Origin: Sutcliffiella sp. FSL R7-0096
GTDB taxonomy: Bacteria > Bacillota > Bacilli > Bacillales > Bacillaceae_I
Assembly: GCF_038595065.1 (NCBI RefSeq)
Contig: NZ_CP152003.1
Span: 972,001-1,036,000 of the forward strand
DNA length: 64,000 nt
Reading direction: 5' to 3'
Made by a program: the position numbers and the translations under genes. Shown one piece after another: positions 53,815 through 62,910 of the stretch. Numbering within the stretch: position 1 is the first letter of the stretch; each line of letters opens with the position of its first letter. Under the pieces are notes generated by a model. The model was not told the origin of the DNA. It saw nothing but the letters and a program-made list of their open reading frames with translations, and made no database searches.

Positions 53815-55518
53815 TTAATACTTAACCCCTGTTCGAGTATGCGTCTTTTTAAACTCATCCGGGTCTGGATCGAAATAATCTTCATTGAATGCTGAAATGA
53901 ACTTATCCTCACGGTCAATATATCCAGAACCCCAGGTAGGATCCATCTCGACCCATGTACCATCCAGGTTGGCCTCGACCCAAGCGTGGTTGCCAGGCCA
54001 CGGTGAACCGGCCCGCCCTTCCACATATCTCGCTTCCACTCCGCTCGCCCGCATAAGGGCAATGGAAAGGTAAGCATAATCTTGGCAGACGCCAGTCATC
54101 GAATCCAATGTCTTCAATGCACTATCGTCCCACTCAAACTCGTTGTTCCTATACTTTTTCACGTCATAGCTAACGTTTTTTGCGACATAGTCGTAAATGG
54201 CTTTTGCTTTGTCGCGAGTTGAATCCCTTCCGGCCGTCAGCTCCTCAGCAAGCTTGATGATCTTGGGTGCATCCGACTGAACGCCGCGGGAAGGAAGCAA
54301 ATCCCGCTTATCATCAGCAGACGCCGTCACCTCAAATTTTGCAAAACCAAAATAACGGAAATAGTCGCTATTCTCCTCTTTGATTTCCGGCACGCTCAAG
54401 GTTATTTCATACTCACCAGGCCCGAATCGCAAATAAAAGAAACCGTCAAATTCATAGTTCTCTACAGGTATCACATCAAGAGCCTCATCCTCACCCAATT
54501 TTGTCGTCACAAAAATGTGGGTGGTCTCAGGGCCGAATTCTGCTTCAGGGTCTATCCGGCCCTTTACAGAATAAGTACCTCCAGCCTCGTCTCCTCCGTA
54601 TTGAGGGGACTCGAGCGTAACACCTCTCTCCTTATAGGCAGTAAAATACTCTAACGGCTGCATCACTCGTTCCGAAGCATTGTCAATATAGAGTGTCGTT
54701 GCAAGCTGGTAGTAATTTTCTCGCTCCTTATCGGGGACCATCACCTCAAGCTGGTGGATGCCTTTTCCATAGAACAAAGGAATTTCAAGGGAAAACTGTC
54801 CGTCCTCCACTGTTATCATATGCTTCCAGATTTCGGAGTCCTTTTTCAGATGAAGCATGATGGTATCCCCATCAGATAGGTTCTCAGCTTTTCCACCAAA
54901 AGGGAGTAGCTCATTTTCTTCCAAAAAGCCTGATTCCACATCCACCTGAAGCCCGGCAATGTGACCGTAAGGAGTTAACGCAATATCATGAATTGCTTCA
55001 GGGTTCACATTGTGGACGGAGAACTTGGCAGTGTCATAGTAATAGTTTTCCCTTTCCGTATCCGGTAATTGAACCGTGACCTGATACTCTCCCTCTCCAT
55101 TGAAAAAGGAAATATTCTGCCTAAAAGCTCCGTCCCTAATTGGCGCATAATACTCCATCAGATTTCCGGTTGGTCCGTCCTCGACAGAGCGAACCTTGAT
55201 CCAAACAACCTCCCCTTTTAAATCAGCATGTTTTTCAACAGTCCCGGCAATCTCTACCTGCCCGTTTGCACTGAACTCCTTATACACAGGAGAGCTGATG
55301 GTCGCATTTACCTGTTCTGCATAAGATGTAAGTTCGAGCGGTTCTAGCTCCAAATCTTCATCCTTTTTATCCACAAGCTGTTCATACTGATCATTTACAT
55401 CTTGCTCTGCTTGAACACCGCTATCATTGTCTTTCCCGCCCGCATCCTTATCCGTACATGCAGATAAAACCAAGCAGCTACTTAAAAGTAAAGCAATCAT
55501 ATATTGTTTTTTTATCAT
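53815..55518 (-). CDS. Lipoprotein with three repeated beta domains and a transglutaminase-like domain
   Basis: A 567-residue surface lipoprotein. The signal peptide ends VLSAC. An acidic linker leads to three related domains of about 115 residues, each closing with a similar phrase: LPDTERENYYYDTAKFSV, VPDKERENYYQLATTLYI and VPEIKEENSDYFRYFGFAK. The C-terminal transglutaminase-like domain shows GVCQDYAYLSIALMRASG (Cys), GNHAWVEANLDG (His) and MDPTWGSGYID (Asp), an intact catalytic triad. It may cross-link or cleave wall-associated protein; no substrate can be named. It is a single gene. Confidence 0.85.
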   Translation of the reverse strand: MIKKQYMIALLLSSCLVLSACTDKDAGGKDNDSGVQAEQDVNDQYEQLVDKKDEDLELEPLELTSYAEQVNATISSPVYKEFSANGQVEIAGTVEKHADLKGEVVWIKVRSVEDGPTGNLMEYYAPIRDGAFRQNISFFNGEGEYQVTVQLPDTERENYYYDTAKFSVHNVNPEAIHDIALTPYGHIAGLQVDVESGFLEENELLPFGGKAENLSDGDTIMLHLKKDSEIWKHMITVEDGQFSLEIPLFYGKGIHQLEVMVPDKERENYYQLATTLYIDNASERVMQPLEYFTAYKERGVTLESPQYGGDEAGGTYSVKGRIDPEAEFGPETTHIFVTTKLGEDEALDVIPVENYEFDGFFYLRFGPGEYEITLSVPEIKEENSDYFRYFGFAKFEVTASADDKRDLLPSRGVQSDAPKIIKLAEELTAGRDSTRDKAKAIYDYVAKNVSYDVKKYRNNEFEWDDSALKTLDSMTGVCQDYAYLSIALMRASGVEARYVEGRAGSPWPGNHAWVEANLDGTWVEMDPTWGSGYIDREDKFISAFNEDYFDPDPDEFKKTHTRTGVKY

Positions 55519-55731
55519 CTGGTCCTCCTTTAGGCCAAGTAATTAATGCTCTCGCTATCATCATGTTTCTATGTAATATGTACGTGGAATGCAGCCGAAA
55601 AGTTTCTAATGCTATCTTACTATTAAATTGGAAATCTTTGAACAGAAGGATTGTTGTAATGTTGTGGTAGAATTACCCATTTGAAGGTGATATATTTAGT
55701 GTTAGGTAAAATATTCCTTGGGGGTCGAACC

Positions 55732-56748
55732 ATGCTAGAGAAGTTGAAGGAAACCATTGAACAGCTATCAGAAAGGGACGCAAAAACTTGGCTATACTTA
55801 ACCATGCTTCGATTAGAGCAATTAACAAAAATAGATATTCCAAAAGAAGAAATGTTGGAAGAAATCGAGCATATATTACAACCAATTGACCACCAGCCTC
55901 CTCCTAAAACAGATTATGACACAGTGCATATTGTGGGGAGTGAATCTACTGCAGGATCACTGAGAGTTGGTCTGGAGAGGAATCATAGGATAATAGGATT
56001 TTGGGAAATGTTCGATATCGGTCCATTATCCGATAAAAAGACACGTCACGAATGGCTACAGACCCATGTTAATATTTATGAACATTTCATTGAAGAAGAA
56101 GAGTTCGGGAGAAAATTCAATCAGGCGATGGATGATTTGAACCGGATCCCTCCACACTGCCCAGTAATCCTGTGGACAGCAAATAACGCACATGAACAGA
56201 TTTTCCACAGGTATATCCTTCATCATCTTCGCGAAAGTGAGAATACTGTGTATTTAATCAATGCTTCAGTCGCATACAGAGAAATGGAACTCTCACACCG
56301 AGCATTTTCCGAACATTACTTATCATATTCTGGTGAGTTGGAACCGAAACAGTTGAAGAACATCCTCCTCAAGAGATTGGGAGAACCTTTATCTATTGAA
56401 GCGAAAAAGCAATACGCTGACGAATGGCTACAGTTAAAAGAAACTAAAGCTTTGCTCCGTGTTTGGAAAGAGGGCAAGATACAGGGCGTTTCGGAAAGTT
56501 ATTTTGATCAAGAATTACTTTATTTTGCAAAAGAAACCCAGAAGGAATATGCAGAAAACGGGTTCGTAAAAACAGTGCGAATCATCGGTGAAACATATGG
56601 TCAACTTGAAGGTAGAGTCAATCCCTCGTTTTTGGAGTATCGCCTTCGTACCCTTGCCTTTGAAGGTCATTTCGAAATAAAAGGAATCCCGAAATCCATC
56701 AGTCACTATAGTGTCAGGTTGAAAAATAAAGAGGGGGACACGCAATGA
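55732..56748 (+). CDS. DUF1835/DUF3658 protein
   Basis: A 338-residue soluble protein. The N-terminal half has YDTVHIVGSESTAGSLRVGL, typical of DUF1835, with NRIPPHCPVILWTANNAHEQ further on, and the C-terminal part resembles DUF3658. Function is unknown. An upstream ATG at 55681 is in frame, but GGGGGTCGAACC precedes ATG at 55732. The stop codon overlaps the next gene by 4 bases, so it is translationally coupled to the DUF4097 gene. Confidence 0.8.
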   Translation: MLEKLKETIEQLSERDAKTWLYLTMLRLEQLTKIDIPKEEMLEEIEHILQPIDHQPPPKTDYDTVHIVGSESTAGSLRVGLERNHRIIGFWEMFDIGPLSDKKTRHEWLQTHVNIYEHFIEEEEFGRKFNQAMDDLNRIPPHCPVILWTANNAHEQIFHRYILHHLRESENTVYLINASVAYREMELSHRAFSEHYLSYSGELEPKQLKNILLKRLGEPLSIEAKKQYADEWLQLKETKALLRVWKEGKIQGVSESYFDQELLYFAKETQKEYAENGFVKTVRIIGETYGQLEGRVNPSFLEYRLRTLAFEGHFEIKGIPKSISHYSVRLKNKEGDTQ

Positions 56749-57698
56749 AAAAAATATTATCCTTCCTATTTGTACTCATCTTATTAGCAATAGGGACTAC
56801 TGTGGTTTTTGGACAATTTAAAGAAACCTTTAGTTTTAATTTCAATACTACTCCTATAGAACAGGAAGAAACAGTAAGTGGCAATGGTGCTGAAACGATA
56901 GAGATTCACACCACATCCGCTGATATCAAGGTGGTTTCTGTGGATAGGGAAGACATCTATGCAAAATTATCGGGAGAGGTCAGTGATAAAAACAAGGACA
57001 AATATAAGCTAATAGTTAAGAAAGTCGGCGGAAACGTACATATAGAAGTCAATCAACCTAAAATGAAATTTCAAATTGGTACTAACATCACCAGTCTGAA
57101 ACTTGAAGTGGAAGTACCGAAAAAGACCTATCAGGAGTTATCTACCTATTCGACATCAAGTGATATTCAAATGACTGATTTGCAACTGGACTCACTTAGG
57201 ACAGAGTTGACTTCGGGAGATATTTTGATCGAAGGCGTTACCATAACAAATAGTTATTCTATTGATCTGACAAGTGGAGATGTGCGCATTGAAAACACCG
57301 AAGCCAAGACAATAGCTATTGAAGGAACAAGCGGTGATATCACCATTAAGGAAGTTCTCGCGAATGTCCAAGTGGATACGACATCAGGAGATATTAAAAT
57401 TTGGGGTGTTCAAGGAAATATAAACGTAGAGACTACATCAGGGGATATCGATATAGAAAATGAACGGATAACAGGTAATATCGAGGTGGAGGTAACGAGT
57501 GGGGATGTAAGAATTAAGGTTGATGAAACACCTAGCTCCCTAGCAGTTGATTACAAAGGTCGATCTGGCAAAGGAAACGTAAACCTAGACGGTATGCAAT
57601 ATGAAGAGAAAAGTGAAAGCGAGATAAAAGGAAAGGTCGGAAATGGAGAGTATATGTTGAAAGTGCGTACGACTTCCGGGGATTTCAGGTTAAATTGA
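56745..57698 (+). CDS. DUF4097 (LiaG/YvlB-type) membrane-anchored beta-helix protein
   Basis: A 317-residue protein with one N-terminal hydrophobic helix (residues 4-24) and an extracytoplasmic beta-rich domain. The motif TSGDI or TSGDV recurs at least six times (ELTSGDILIEG, DLTSGDVRIEN, GTSGDITIKE, TTSGDIKIWG, TTSGDIDIEN, VTSGDVRIKV), one per turn of a right-handed beta-helix, as in DUF4097/LiaG proteins linked to envelope stress. Function is otherwise unknown. It overlaps the DUF1835 gene and is followed 27 bases later by a phosphatase gene. Confidence 0.87.
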   Translation: MKKILSFLFVLILLAIGTTVVFGQFKETFSFNFNTTPIEQEETVSGNGAETIEIHTTSADIKVVSVDREDIYAKLSGEVSDKNKDKYKLIVKKVGGNVHIEVNQPKMKFQIGTNITSLKLEVEVPKKTYQELSTYSTSSDIQMTDLQLDSLRTELTSGDILIEGVTITNSYSIDLTSGDVRIENTEAKTIAIEGTSGDITIKEVLANVQVDTTSGDIKIWGVQGNINVETTSGDIDIENERITGNIEVEVTSGDVRIKVDETPSSLAVDYKGRSGKGNVNLDGMQYEEKSESEIKGKVGNGEYMLKVRTTSGDFRLN

Positions 57699-57725
57699 AG
57701 ATTTCTTAAAAAGGAGGTAGAAGAT

Positions 57726-58244
57726 TTGGATGGACTTATGAATGGCGGGTACATCTTATATGTTAGGCATGCAGAGGCAAATGTTGGAGTGGATTTACCT
57801 GGTTTTTCATTTGGAAATTGCTTGACTCAACGGAACCTTTCAAACAACGGAAGAATGCAGGCTATGATGTTTGGAGAATACCTTCGTCATAAATCCATTC
57901 CAATTGCTTACCCCATTTTAGCTAGTCCATTTTGTAGAGCTATAGAAACGGCGAACTTGGCTTTCGGAGCTGAAAATGTACAAATTTCTCCTTTCTTGAT
58001 TCAGTTGTATCGGTTGAGCGGAGTATTAAGTGAATTCGAGCGAGAAAGTATTTTAAATACATTAGAAGGCATGTTAGAAACCAAGCCATCATTTAGAAAC
58101 AATCAGGTCATCATCGGACACAATTTTCCAAAAGGGGTGGGATTAGGGGATATCCCTGATATGGGGACGGTAGTCGTGGAATCCAGAGGTAGGGGAAGGG
58201 GATATAATATAGTCGCTCGCATTTCTTTAAATCAATGGATGTAA
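57726..58244 (+). CDS. Histidine phosphatase superfamily protein
   Basis: A 172-residue member of the phosphoglycerate-mutase-like superfamily. YVRHAEANVGVDL carries the RHG-type catalytic histidine (here RHA), SPFCRAIETA is the second arginine motif, and VIIGHNFPKG holds the second histidine. The substrate is unknown. AGGAGG lies 7 bases before TTG at 57726, which is taken as start. It is the last gene of the DUF1835-DUF4097-phosphatase cluster. Confidence 0.83.
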   Translation: MDGLMNGGYILYVRHAEANVGVDLPGFSFGNCLTQRNLSNNGRMQAMMFGEYLRHKSIPIAYPILASPFCRAIETANLAFGAENVQISPFLIQLYRLSGVLSEFERESILNTLEGMLETKPSFRNNQVIIGHNFPKGVGLGDIPDMGTVVVESRGRGRGYNIVARISLNQWM

Positions 58245-58251
58245 TTGAATG

Positions 58252-58290
58252 GGAACGGTTCTATTGCTTTATAAGGAATAGGACCGTTCC
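58252..58290 (+). terminator. Terminator of the DUF1835 cluster
   Basis: GGAACGGTTCTATT (58252-58265) pairs with AATAGGACCGTTCC (58277-58290), followed by TTATT. Confidence 0.85.
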
Positions 58291-58416
58291 TTATTGTCCT
58301 TAATTTTGCTATTCACTCTGGTACTCTCCATTTTATGATGTTGCAGAAAATAATTATTCATATATCATGTATACTAAGCTGATAGATGGCATTCATTACG
58401 AAGGGGGATTACACCC

Positions 58417-58608
58417 ATGAAATATTTTAAATCACAGATGAAGCAGCTTATTAAAGACCATGACGAATTGCAGGAACGCTTAAGAGAGTTGATGGACGAG
58501 CACGGCCTTGAGAAAAACTTTGCCCTTAAGGCCCTCTATCACTCCGAAGTGGCGGAAGGCGGAAAGTATCAAACAGACTACCAAGCTCTAGACGCACCGA
58601 AAAATTAA
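58417..58608 (+). CDS. Small helical protein, unknown
   Basis: A 63-residue charged protein: KSQMKQLIKDHDELQERLRE, then LMDEHGLEKNFALKALYHSE. A helical, possibly dimeric, protein without membrane segment or cysteines. I do not recognise it. AAGGGGGATTACACCC precedes the ATG, and a terminator hairpin follows, so it is a plausible separate gene. Confidence 0.6.
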   Translation: MKYFKSQMKQLIKDHDELQERLRELMDEHGLEKNFALKALYHSEVAEGGKYQTDYQALDAPKN

Positions 58609-58624
58609 TGGCAAGAAAAAATGC

Positions 58625-58657
58625 ATAGAGCAAGCTCGGAAATCGGGTTTGCTCTAT
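58625..58657 (+). terminator. Terminator of the small helical protein gene
   Basis: ATAGAGCAA (58625-58633) pairs with TTGCTCTAT (58649-58657), followed by TGTTT. Confidence 0.75.
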
Positions 58658-58723
58658 TGTTTATCAAATGAAAGTAGGTTTAAAATAGAAGGAACTTATA
58701 AATTGGAAAGGTGTCTGGTATCA

Positions 58724-59917
58724 ATGAACAAGGAATCCTTTTATCCAAATAACATCAAAGCAGCCCTTCAAAATAACCCTCCCGGCGAATGGATTCCGTC
58801 CGTTCCGGCTAAAGCAATTCGACTGCATTCTGGCTATCCCGCACCTCATTTAATACCTTCCAAGGAATTAAAAGAAGCAGTAGCTCAATTGCTTGAGGAA
58901 GAAAATGATTTGCCACTACATTACATAGGAAGTCCGAGAATAGATAAGTTGAAAGATTGGGTACGGATGAGGCAGGAAGTGCGAGGTATGCCTTCAAAAG
59001 ATGATGAGCTTTTAATCACTGCGGGCGCGTGCCAGGCTATAGACCTCATTGCTCGCATTTTTCTAGATAAGGATGCTGTTGTGGTGGTCGAGGCGCCAAC
59101 CTATATGGAAGCACTCGAGATTTTCCGAAATTATACAGATCAGATTATAACCGTTCCCATCGATAAGGACGGCCTTCAAACGGAACGATTAGCGAAAATC
59201 CTTTCTGAGAGAAAACAAAAAGGGCTGACAAAACCAAGTTTTCTATATACTATCCCAACCTTCCACAATCCAACTGGGACAACGATGACAGCTGAACGTA
59301 GGAGTCGTGTCCTAGAACTTGCAGAAGAATACGATTTCTTGGTACTAGAAGACGATGCATATGGTGAGCTTGGTTTCACTAACAACCCGAAGACGATTAA
59401 GTCTATGGATACGAAGGACAGAGTTCTCTATGTCGGGTCTTTGTCAAAAGTGGTCGCGCCTGGCATGCGGATCGGTTGGGTACATGCTACAGAAAAATTC
59501 ATCCAAGCCTTGTTCTGGTTCAAAAAAGATCTGGAACATCCTTTCGCGCAAGCCACCATGTCTACATTCTTGGAAAATACGGATTTTACATCGCGGTTGC
59601 GAACTTTAAGTAAGACATATCAAAAAAAATGCCAAGTTATGCTGACAGCCCTCGAAAAGTACCTTCCTGAAAATTCTTCCTGGTTTGTACCAGAAGGAGG
59701 TTATTTTGTCTGGGTGAAGATCCCGGGTGTAGAGACAGAGAAGCTACTCTCAAAAGCAACCGAGGGAGGGGTATCTTTCCTACCAGGTAAATATTTTTTC
59801 CTCGATCAGTCAGAAGGGGCAGAATATCTCCGGCTGTCATTCAGCTATGAGAGTGAGGAGAATATTTTAAAAGGCATTCAGAAGTTGGGGGATGTGGTTA
59901 ATTCCAGTGAAAAATAA
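58724..59917 (+). CDS. PLP-dependent aminotransferase, class I/II (2-aminoadipate type)
   Basis: A 397-residue aminotransferase. LLITAGACQAIDLIARIFLD is the cofactor-phosphate region, YTIPTFHNPTGTTM and VLEDDAYGELGF hold the Asn and Asp/Tyr that contact PLP, and YVGSLSKVVAPGMRIGWV contains the Schiff-base lysine. It resembles the MocR/KAT-II group without the DNA-binding domain (LysN-like). The amino donor is unknown. The frame extends to 58649, but GGAAAGGTG before ATG at 58724 and homology of the start favour the shorter form. A single gene. Confidence 0.9.
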   Translation: MNKESFYPNNIKAALQNNPPGEWIPSVPAKAIRLHSGYPAPHLIPSKELKEAVAQLLEEENDLPLHYIGSPRIDKLKDWVRMRQEVRGMPSKDDELLITAGACQAIDLIARIFLDKDAVVVVEAPTYMEALEIFRNYTDQIITVPIDKDGLQTERLAKILSERKQKGLTKPSFLYTIPTFHNPTGTTMTAERRSRVLELAEEYDFLVLEDDAYGELGFTNNPKTIKSMDTKDRVLYVGSLSKVVAPGMRIGWVHATEKFIQALFWFKKDLEHPFAQATMSTFLENTDFTSRLRTLSKTYQKKCQVMLTALEKYLPENSSWFVPEGGYFVWVKIPGVETEKLLSKATEGGVSFLPGKYFFLDQSEGAEYLRLSFSYESEENILKGIQKLGDVVNSSEK

Positions 59918-59923
59918 AAATTA

Positions 59924-59966
59924 AAGGGCCGGCTCGATTGCATAAGAAGCAACTGAGCCGGCCCTT
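59924..59966. terminator. Bidirectional terminator between aminotransferase and aminopeptidase genes
   Basis: AAGGGCCGGCTC (59924-59935) pairs with GAGCCGGCCCTT (59955-59966), a perfect GC-rich 12-bp stem, with TTGC/GCAA pairs inside. Confidence 0.9.
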
Positions 59967-59975
59967 ATTCATTAT

Positions 59976-61382
59976 TTACTGCACGTCTTCCTCAAAATAC
60001 ATTTGTTTAGGCAGGTTATCTATTTTTTCTTTCTTCTTCGGCTTTGGTCCTTGGTTGTCGAAACGTGCATAATCATAGATGGCAGTCCCAACGATTTCCG
60101 CTACATCCTGAAGCTTTTCTTTGCTGATTTTATCTAATGTATCTTCTGGTGTGTGATACCATGGCTCAAGCGGGCTGTGGATAAACAGTGCTGCAGGAAT
60201 TCCTTTTTCTCCAAATGGAACGTGATCACTGCTTCCTCCGCGGCCGAATGGTGTCGGTTCTCCATTTAATCTGGAGCTAGTTGCTTGAGCAAGGTCTGTT
60301 ACCAGATTAGCTTGTCCATCAACTGTTCTCATAACTAGGTCCCCAGCATCACGGCTTCCGACCATGTCCAAATTAAAGTTTGCTACAATCCTATTAAGTT
60401 CATTATCTGGTAATGTATTCACATAATGTCTGGACCCAATCAGACCAAGTTCTTCAGCTCCAAATGTGACAAATCGAATTTCAGTGTCTGTTGGAGCATT
60501 TTTCAGTACTCTGGCAAGCTCAAGCACCATTGCGGTACCAGAGGCGTTATCGTTTGCTCCTGGCGCACCCGGAACAGAGTCATGATGAGAAGTTAAAACA
60601 ATAACATTGCCGTTATCCTTGTTTTTATTCGTAGCTTTTTTAGATGCGATCACATTGTGTGATGTGCGGATTCCAGAAGAAGCACCAAGTACAGTTAGTG
60701 ATGCCTCAACAGCTTCCCCACTATTAAGCTTGGAAACTAGCTGATTCCCTTCTGGGAGGGAAATAGAAACGGCAGGAACATATTCATCATTCGCTTCACT
60801 CAATGTACCATTCAATGCACCAGCAGCATTGTTAAAAATGATAACCCCTTCTGCACCACTTCTTGCAGCATTCAGGACTTTTTCACCAAAGCTGATTTCC
60901 CCGCGTTGAATGAGAGCAATTTTACCGGTAAGATCCTTGCCGACTAAGTCAGCAGGAGTGCCTAACCCAATGTATTCCAATGGAGCAGTTACTTCGCCAC
61001 TAGGGGTATAAGTGAAAGCACCAGGGCTGAGGCTTGTCCCATCCACACTTAACTCCACGGTATGGGGTGTTGTAAAACCAAAGAATTCAAACGGCTGGAC
61101 TTCAGCTTCATAGCCATAGGATTCAAATTGTTGTTTTATGTATTGAACAGCAGCATACTCTTCTGGCGATGCAGCAACCCGTGGAGTTTGTTCCAGATGA
61201 GCAATCATGTTATAAATGTTGTCAGCGTTGATTTTGTTAAGGATCTTATTATCCAGTGCGTTAACCACACTATATTGTTGTTCTGCAATAACAGTTGGCT
61301 GTGCGTAAGTTTGTACACTGAATGCACCAAAGGTCAAAGTCGTAGCAAGTGCAGCAGTAAGTAGTCTATTTTTCTTCTTCAA
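59976..61382 (-). CDS. ywaD: Secreted M28-family aminopeptidase with PA domain
   Basis: A 468-residue secreted zinc aminopeptidase resembling B. subtilis YwaD. A signal peptide ends at about residue 27 (QTYAQP). A protease-associated domain (KIALIQRGEISFGEKVLNAA with AEGVIIFNN) is inserted before the peptidase core. The core has TSHHDSVPGAPGANDNASGT (metal His and Asp), FGAEELGLIGSRHY (catalytic Glu-Glu), NLDMVGSRDAGD and the final metal His in EPWYHTPEDTLDKIS. It would degrade peptides outside the cell. AGGAGG precedes the start. Confidence 0.92.
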   Translation of the reverse strand: MKKKNRLLTAALATTLTFGAFSVQTYAQPTVIAEQQYSVVNALDNKILNKINADNIYNMIAHLEQTPRVAASPEEYAAVQYIKQQFESYGYEAEVQPFEFFGFTTPHTVELSVDGTSLSPGAFTYTPSGEVTAPLEYIGLGTPADLVGKDLTGKIALIQRGEISFGEKVLNAARSGAEGVIIFNNAAGALNGTLSEANDEYVPAVSISLPEGNQLVSKLNSGEAVEASLTVLGASSGIRTSHNVIASKKATNKNKDNGNVIVLTSHHDSVPGAPGANDNASGTAMVLELARVLKNAPTDTEIRFVTFGAEELGLIGSRHYVNTLPDNELNRIVANFNLDMVGSRDAGDLVMRTVDGQANLVTDLAQATSSRLNGEPTPFGRGGSSDHVPFGEKGIPAALFIHSPLEPWYHTPEDTLDKISKEKLQDVAEIVGTAIYDYARFDNQGPKPKKKEKIDNLPKQMYFEEDVQ

Positions 61383-61550
61383 TGAAATTCCTCCTATGTA
61401 ATAATTTGAATTATACTAATATTAATAATAGTTAAAAAATAACATAATGGTAAGGGAGAAATTTCCTATTAATATGCAGTAGTAAAGGGCTATTCTGTGA
61501 TTTTTTTACTTTTTTGTAGATTGGGAGAATTTCTTCATGGGGAGGATGAA

Positions 61551-62060
61551 GACAATTCTGACTTTAAGATTGATGCGAGATTGTTATCATAGGGTGGATA
61601 AAGACAATGCTGACGAGAAAATGGAAGTGAGATTGTCATTATAGGGTGGATAAAGACAATGCTGACGAGAGAATGGAAGTGAGATTGTCATTATAGGGTG
61701 GATAAAGACAATGCTTACGTGAAAATGGAAGTGAGATTGTCATTATAGGGTGGATAAAGACAATGCTGACGAGAAAATGGAAGTGAGATTGTCATTATAG
61801 GGTGGATAAAGACAATGCTGACGAGAGAATGGAAGTGAGATTGTCATTATAGGGTGGATAAAGACAATGCTGACGAGAAAATGGAAGTGAGATTGTCATT
61901 ATTGAGTGGATAAAGACAATGCTGACGAGAAAATAGAAGTGAGATTGTCATTATAGGGTGGATAAAGACAATGCTGACTTTAAGATTGATGCGAGATTGT
62001 CATCATAAGGGGATGAAGACAATGCTGAAGTGAAAATGGAAGCACTGAGGTCTTCTTGTC
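61551..62060. repeat. Array 3: ten tandem 52-bp GACAAT/ATTGTC units
   Basis: Units begin at 61551, 61603, 61655, 61707, 61759, 61811, 61863, 61915, 61967 and 62018. The standard unit is GACAATGCTGACGAGAAAAT, GGAAGTGAGATTGTC, then the linker ATTATAGGGTGGATAAA. Units 1 and 9 share a different interior (TGACTTTAAGATTGATGCGA), so boundary variants enclose a uniform middle; the last unit is degenerate. The array fills most of the 860-bp gap between ywaD and the small membrane genes, which here are divergent. No other feature was seen in that gap. Confidence 0.95.
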
Positions 62061-62242
62061 AATGATACAGGGTTCTCCGACATGTAAATGAGCGCCCAGA
62101 AGTCTTCGTCATTGTAGTTTGCCTAACTGTAATTAACAGTTTGTAATCCTATTAGTAAAATTAAGGAACCTTTCATCATGCAGAAACGTAGATATCTAGA
62201 GATACTCAAAATTGGAATGCATATAATGAGAGGGTGTCAATT

Positions 62243-62449
62243 ATGATACAAATCTTCCTTATAATCGGTATTGTTGCTATCGCAATTTCAGGGATTTTTC
62301 TGGGGGTCTGGACGAGCGGGCAACAACAAAGGGCAAATTACCATTCTGAGACTAAAGAGCATAGAGATTTTAGATCAAGGGTGGGGATATATTCTGGTCT
62401 AATAGGGTTGGCCTCGTTGGGGGTAGTAGGTTTACTACTTTACATTTAA
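62243..62449 (+). CDS. Small membrane protein, DUF5316-like
   Basis: A 68-residue protein with two hydrophobic helices (residues 3-22 and 48-67) around a polar loop: GIFLGVWTSGQQQRANYHSE, then TKEHRDFRSRVG. The ISGIF-GxxTSG-QRAN-SETKE pattern recalls the DUF5316 family of Bacillaceae. GAGAGGG lies 8 bases before the ATG; the GTG at 62234 is too close to that site. It is the first of three small membrane genes in a row. Confidence 0.65.
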   Translation: MIQIFLIIGIVAIAISGIFLGVWTSGQQQRANYHSETKEHRDFRSRVGIYSGLIGLASLGVVGLLLYI

Positions 62450-62461
62450 AGGGGGAGAAAC

Positions 62462-62665
62462 GTGTTCTATTATGGATCAATAGGTATGACATTAGGAACT
62501 TTCCTTTTCTGGTGGGCGATACTTTTGGTTTTCCAGAGAGCGACAGTTCGTTATCCAAAAAACAGTTGGAAAAAAGATTTGGGTATTACATTTGCCCAAA
62601 GTATTTTGGTGATTGTACTATTTCCAGTGTTAGCTCTGTTTGCTGAGTATGTTCAGAACCGTTAA
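62462..62665 (+). CDS. Small two-helix membrane protein
   Basis: A 67-residue protein with hydrophobic segments at about residues 5-24 and 46-63 and a basic connecting loop (YPKNSWKKD). I do not recognise a family. It starts at GTG behind AAAGGGGGAGAAAC, 12 bases after the previous stop codon, which implies co-transcription. Confidence 0.6.
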   Translation: MFYYGSIGMTLGTFLFWWAILLVFQRATVRYPKNSWKKDLGITFAQSILVIVLFPVLALFAEYVQNR

Positions 62666-62691
62666 GTCAAAATAGGAGTGAGGTTTTATCA

Positions 62692-62865
62692 TTGGCTATT
62701 ACACTCATACTTTTGTTCGCGATGGTGGTTGATTATCTATGGCTTGATGTTAATAGAAAAAGATGGGGATGGATGAGGAGTTGGTCTAGACCCCAGAAAG
62801 TGCTATTCTTTTCTACCTTCTTCCTTATATCTTTTCTAATATATATCGGAATCAGTTTCCAATAA
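62692..62865 (+). CDS. Small two-helix membrane protein (57 residues)
   Basis: A TTG with GGAGTGAGG 8-10 bases upstream opens a 57-codon frame: two hydrophobic segments (AITLILLFAMVVDYLWL and KVLFFSTFFLISFLIYI) joined by a Trp/Arg-rich loop (RKRWGWMRSWSRPQK). It starts 26 bases behind the previous gene and has the same two-helix layout. I do not recognise a family. Confidence 0.55.
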   Translation: MAITLILLFAMVVDYLWLDVNRKRWGWMRSWSRPQKVLFFSTFFLISFLIYIGISFQ

Positions 62866-62910
62866 GCGCAGGAAGGCCAGGGAGTTCTATTCCCCAGCCC
62901 GGCCATAGGA

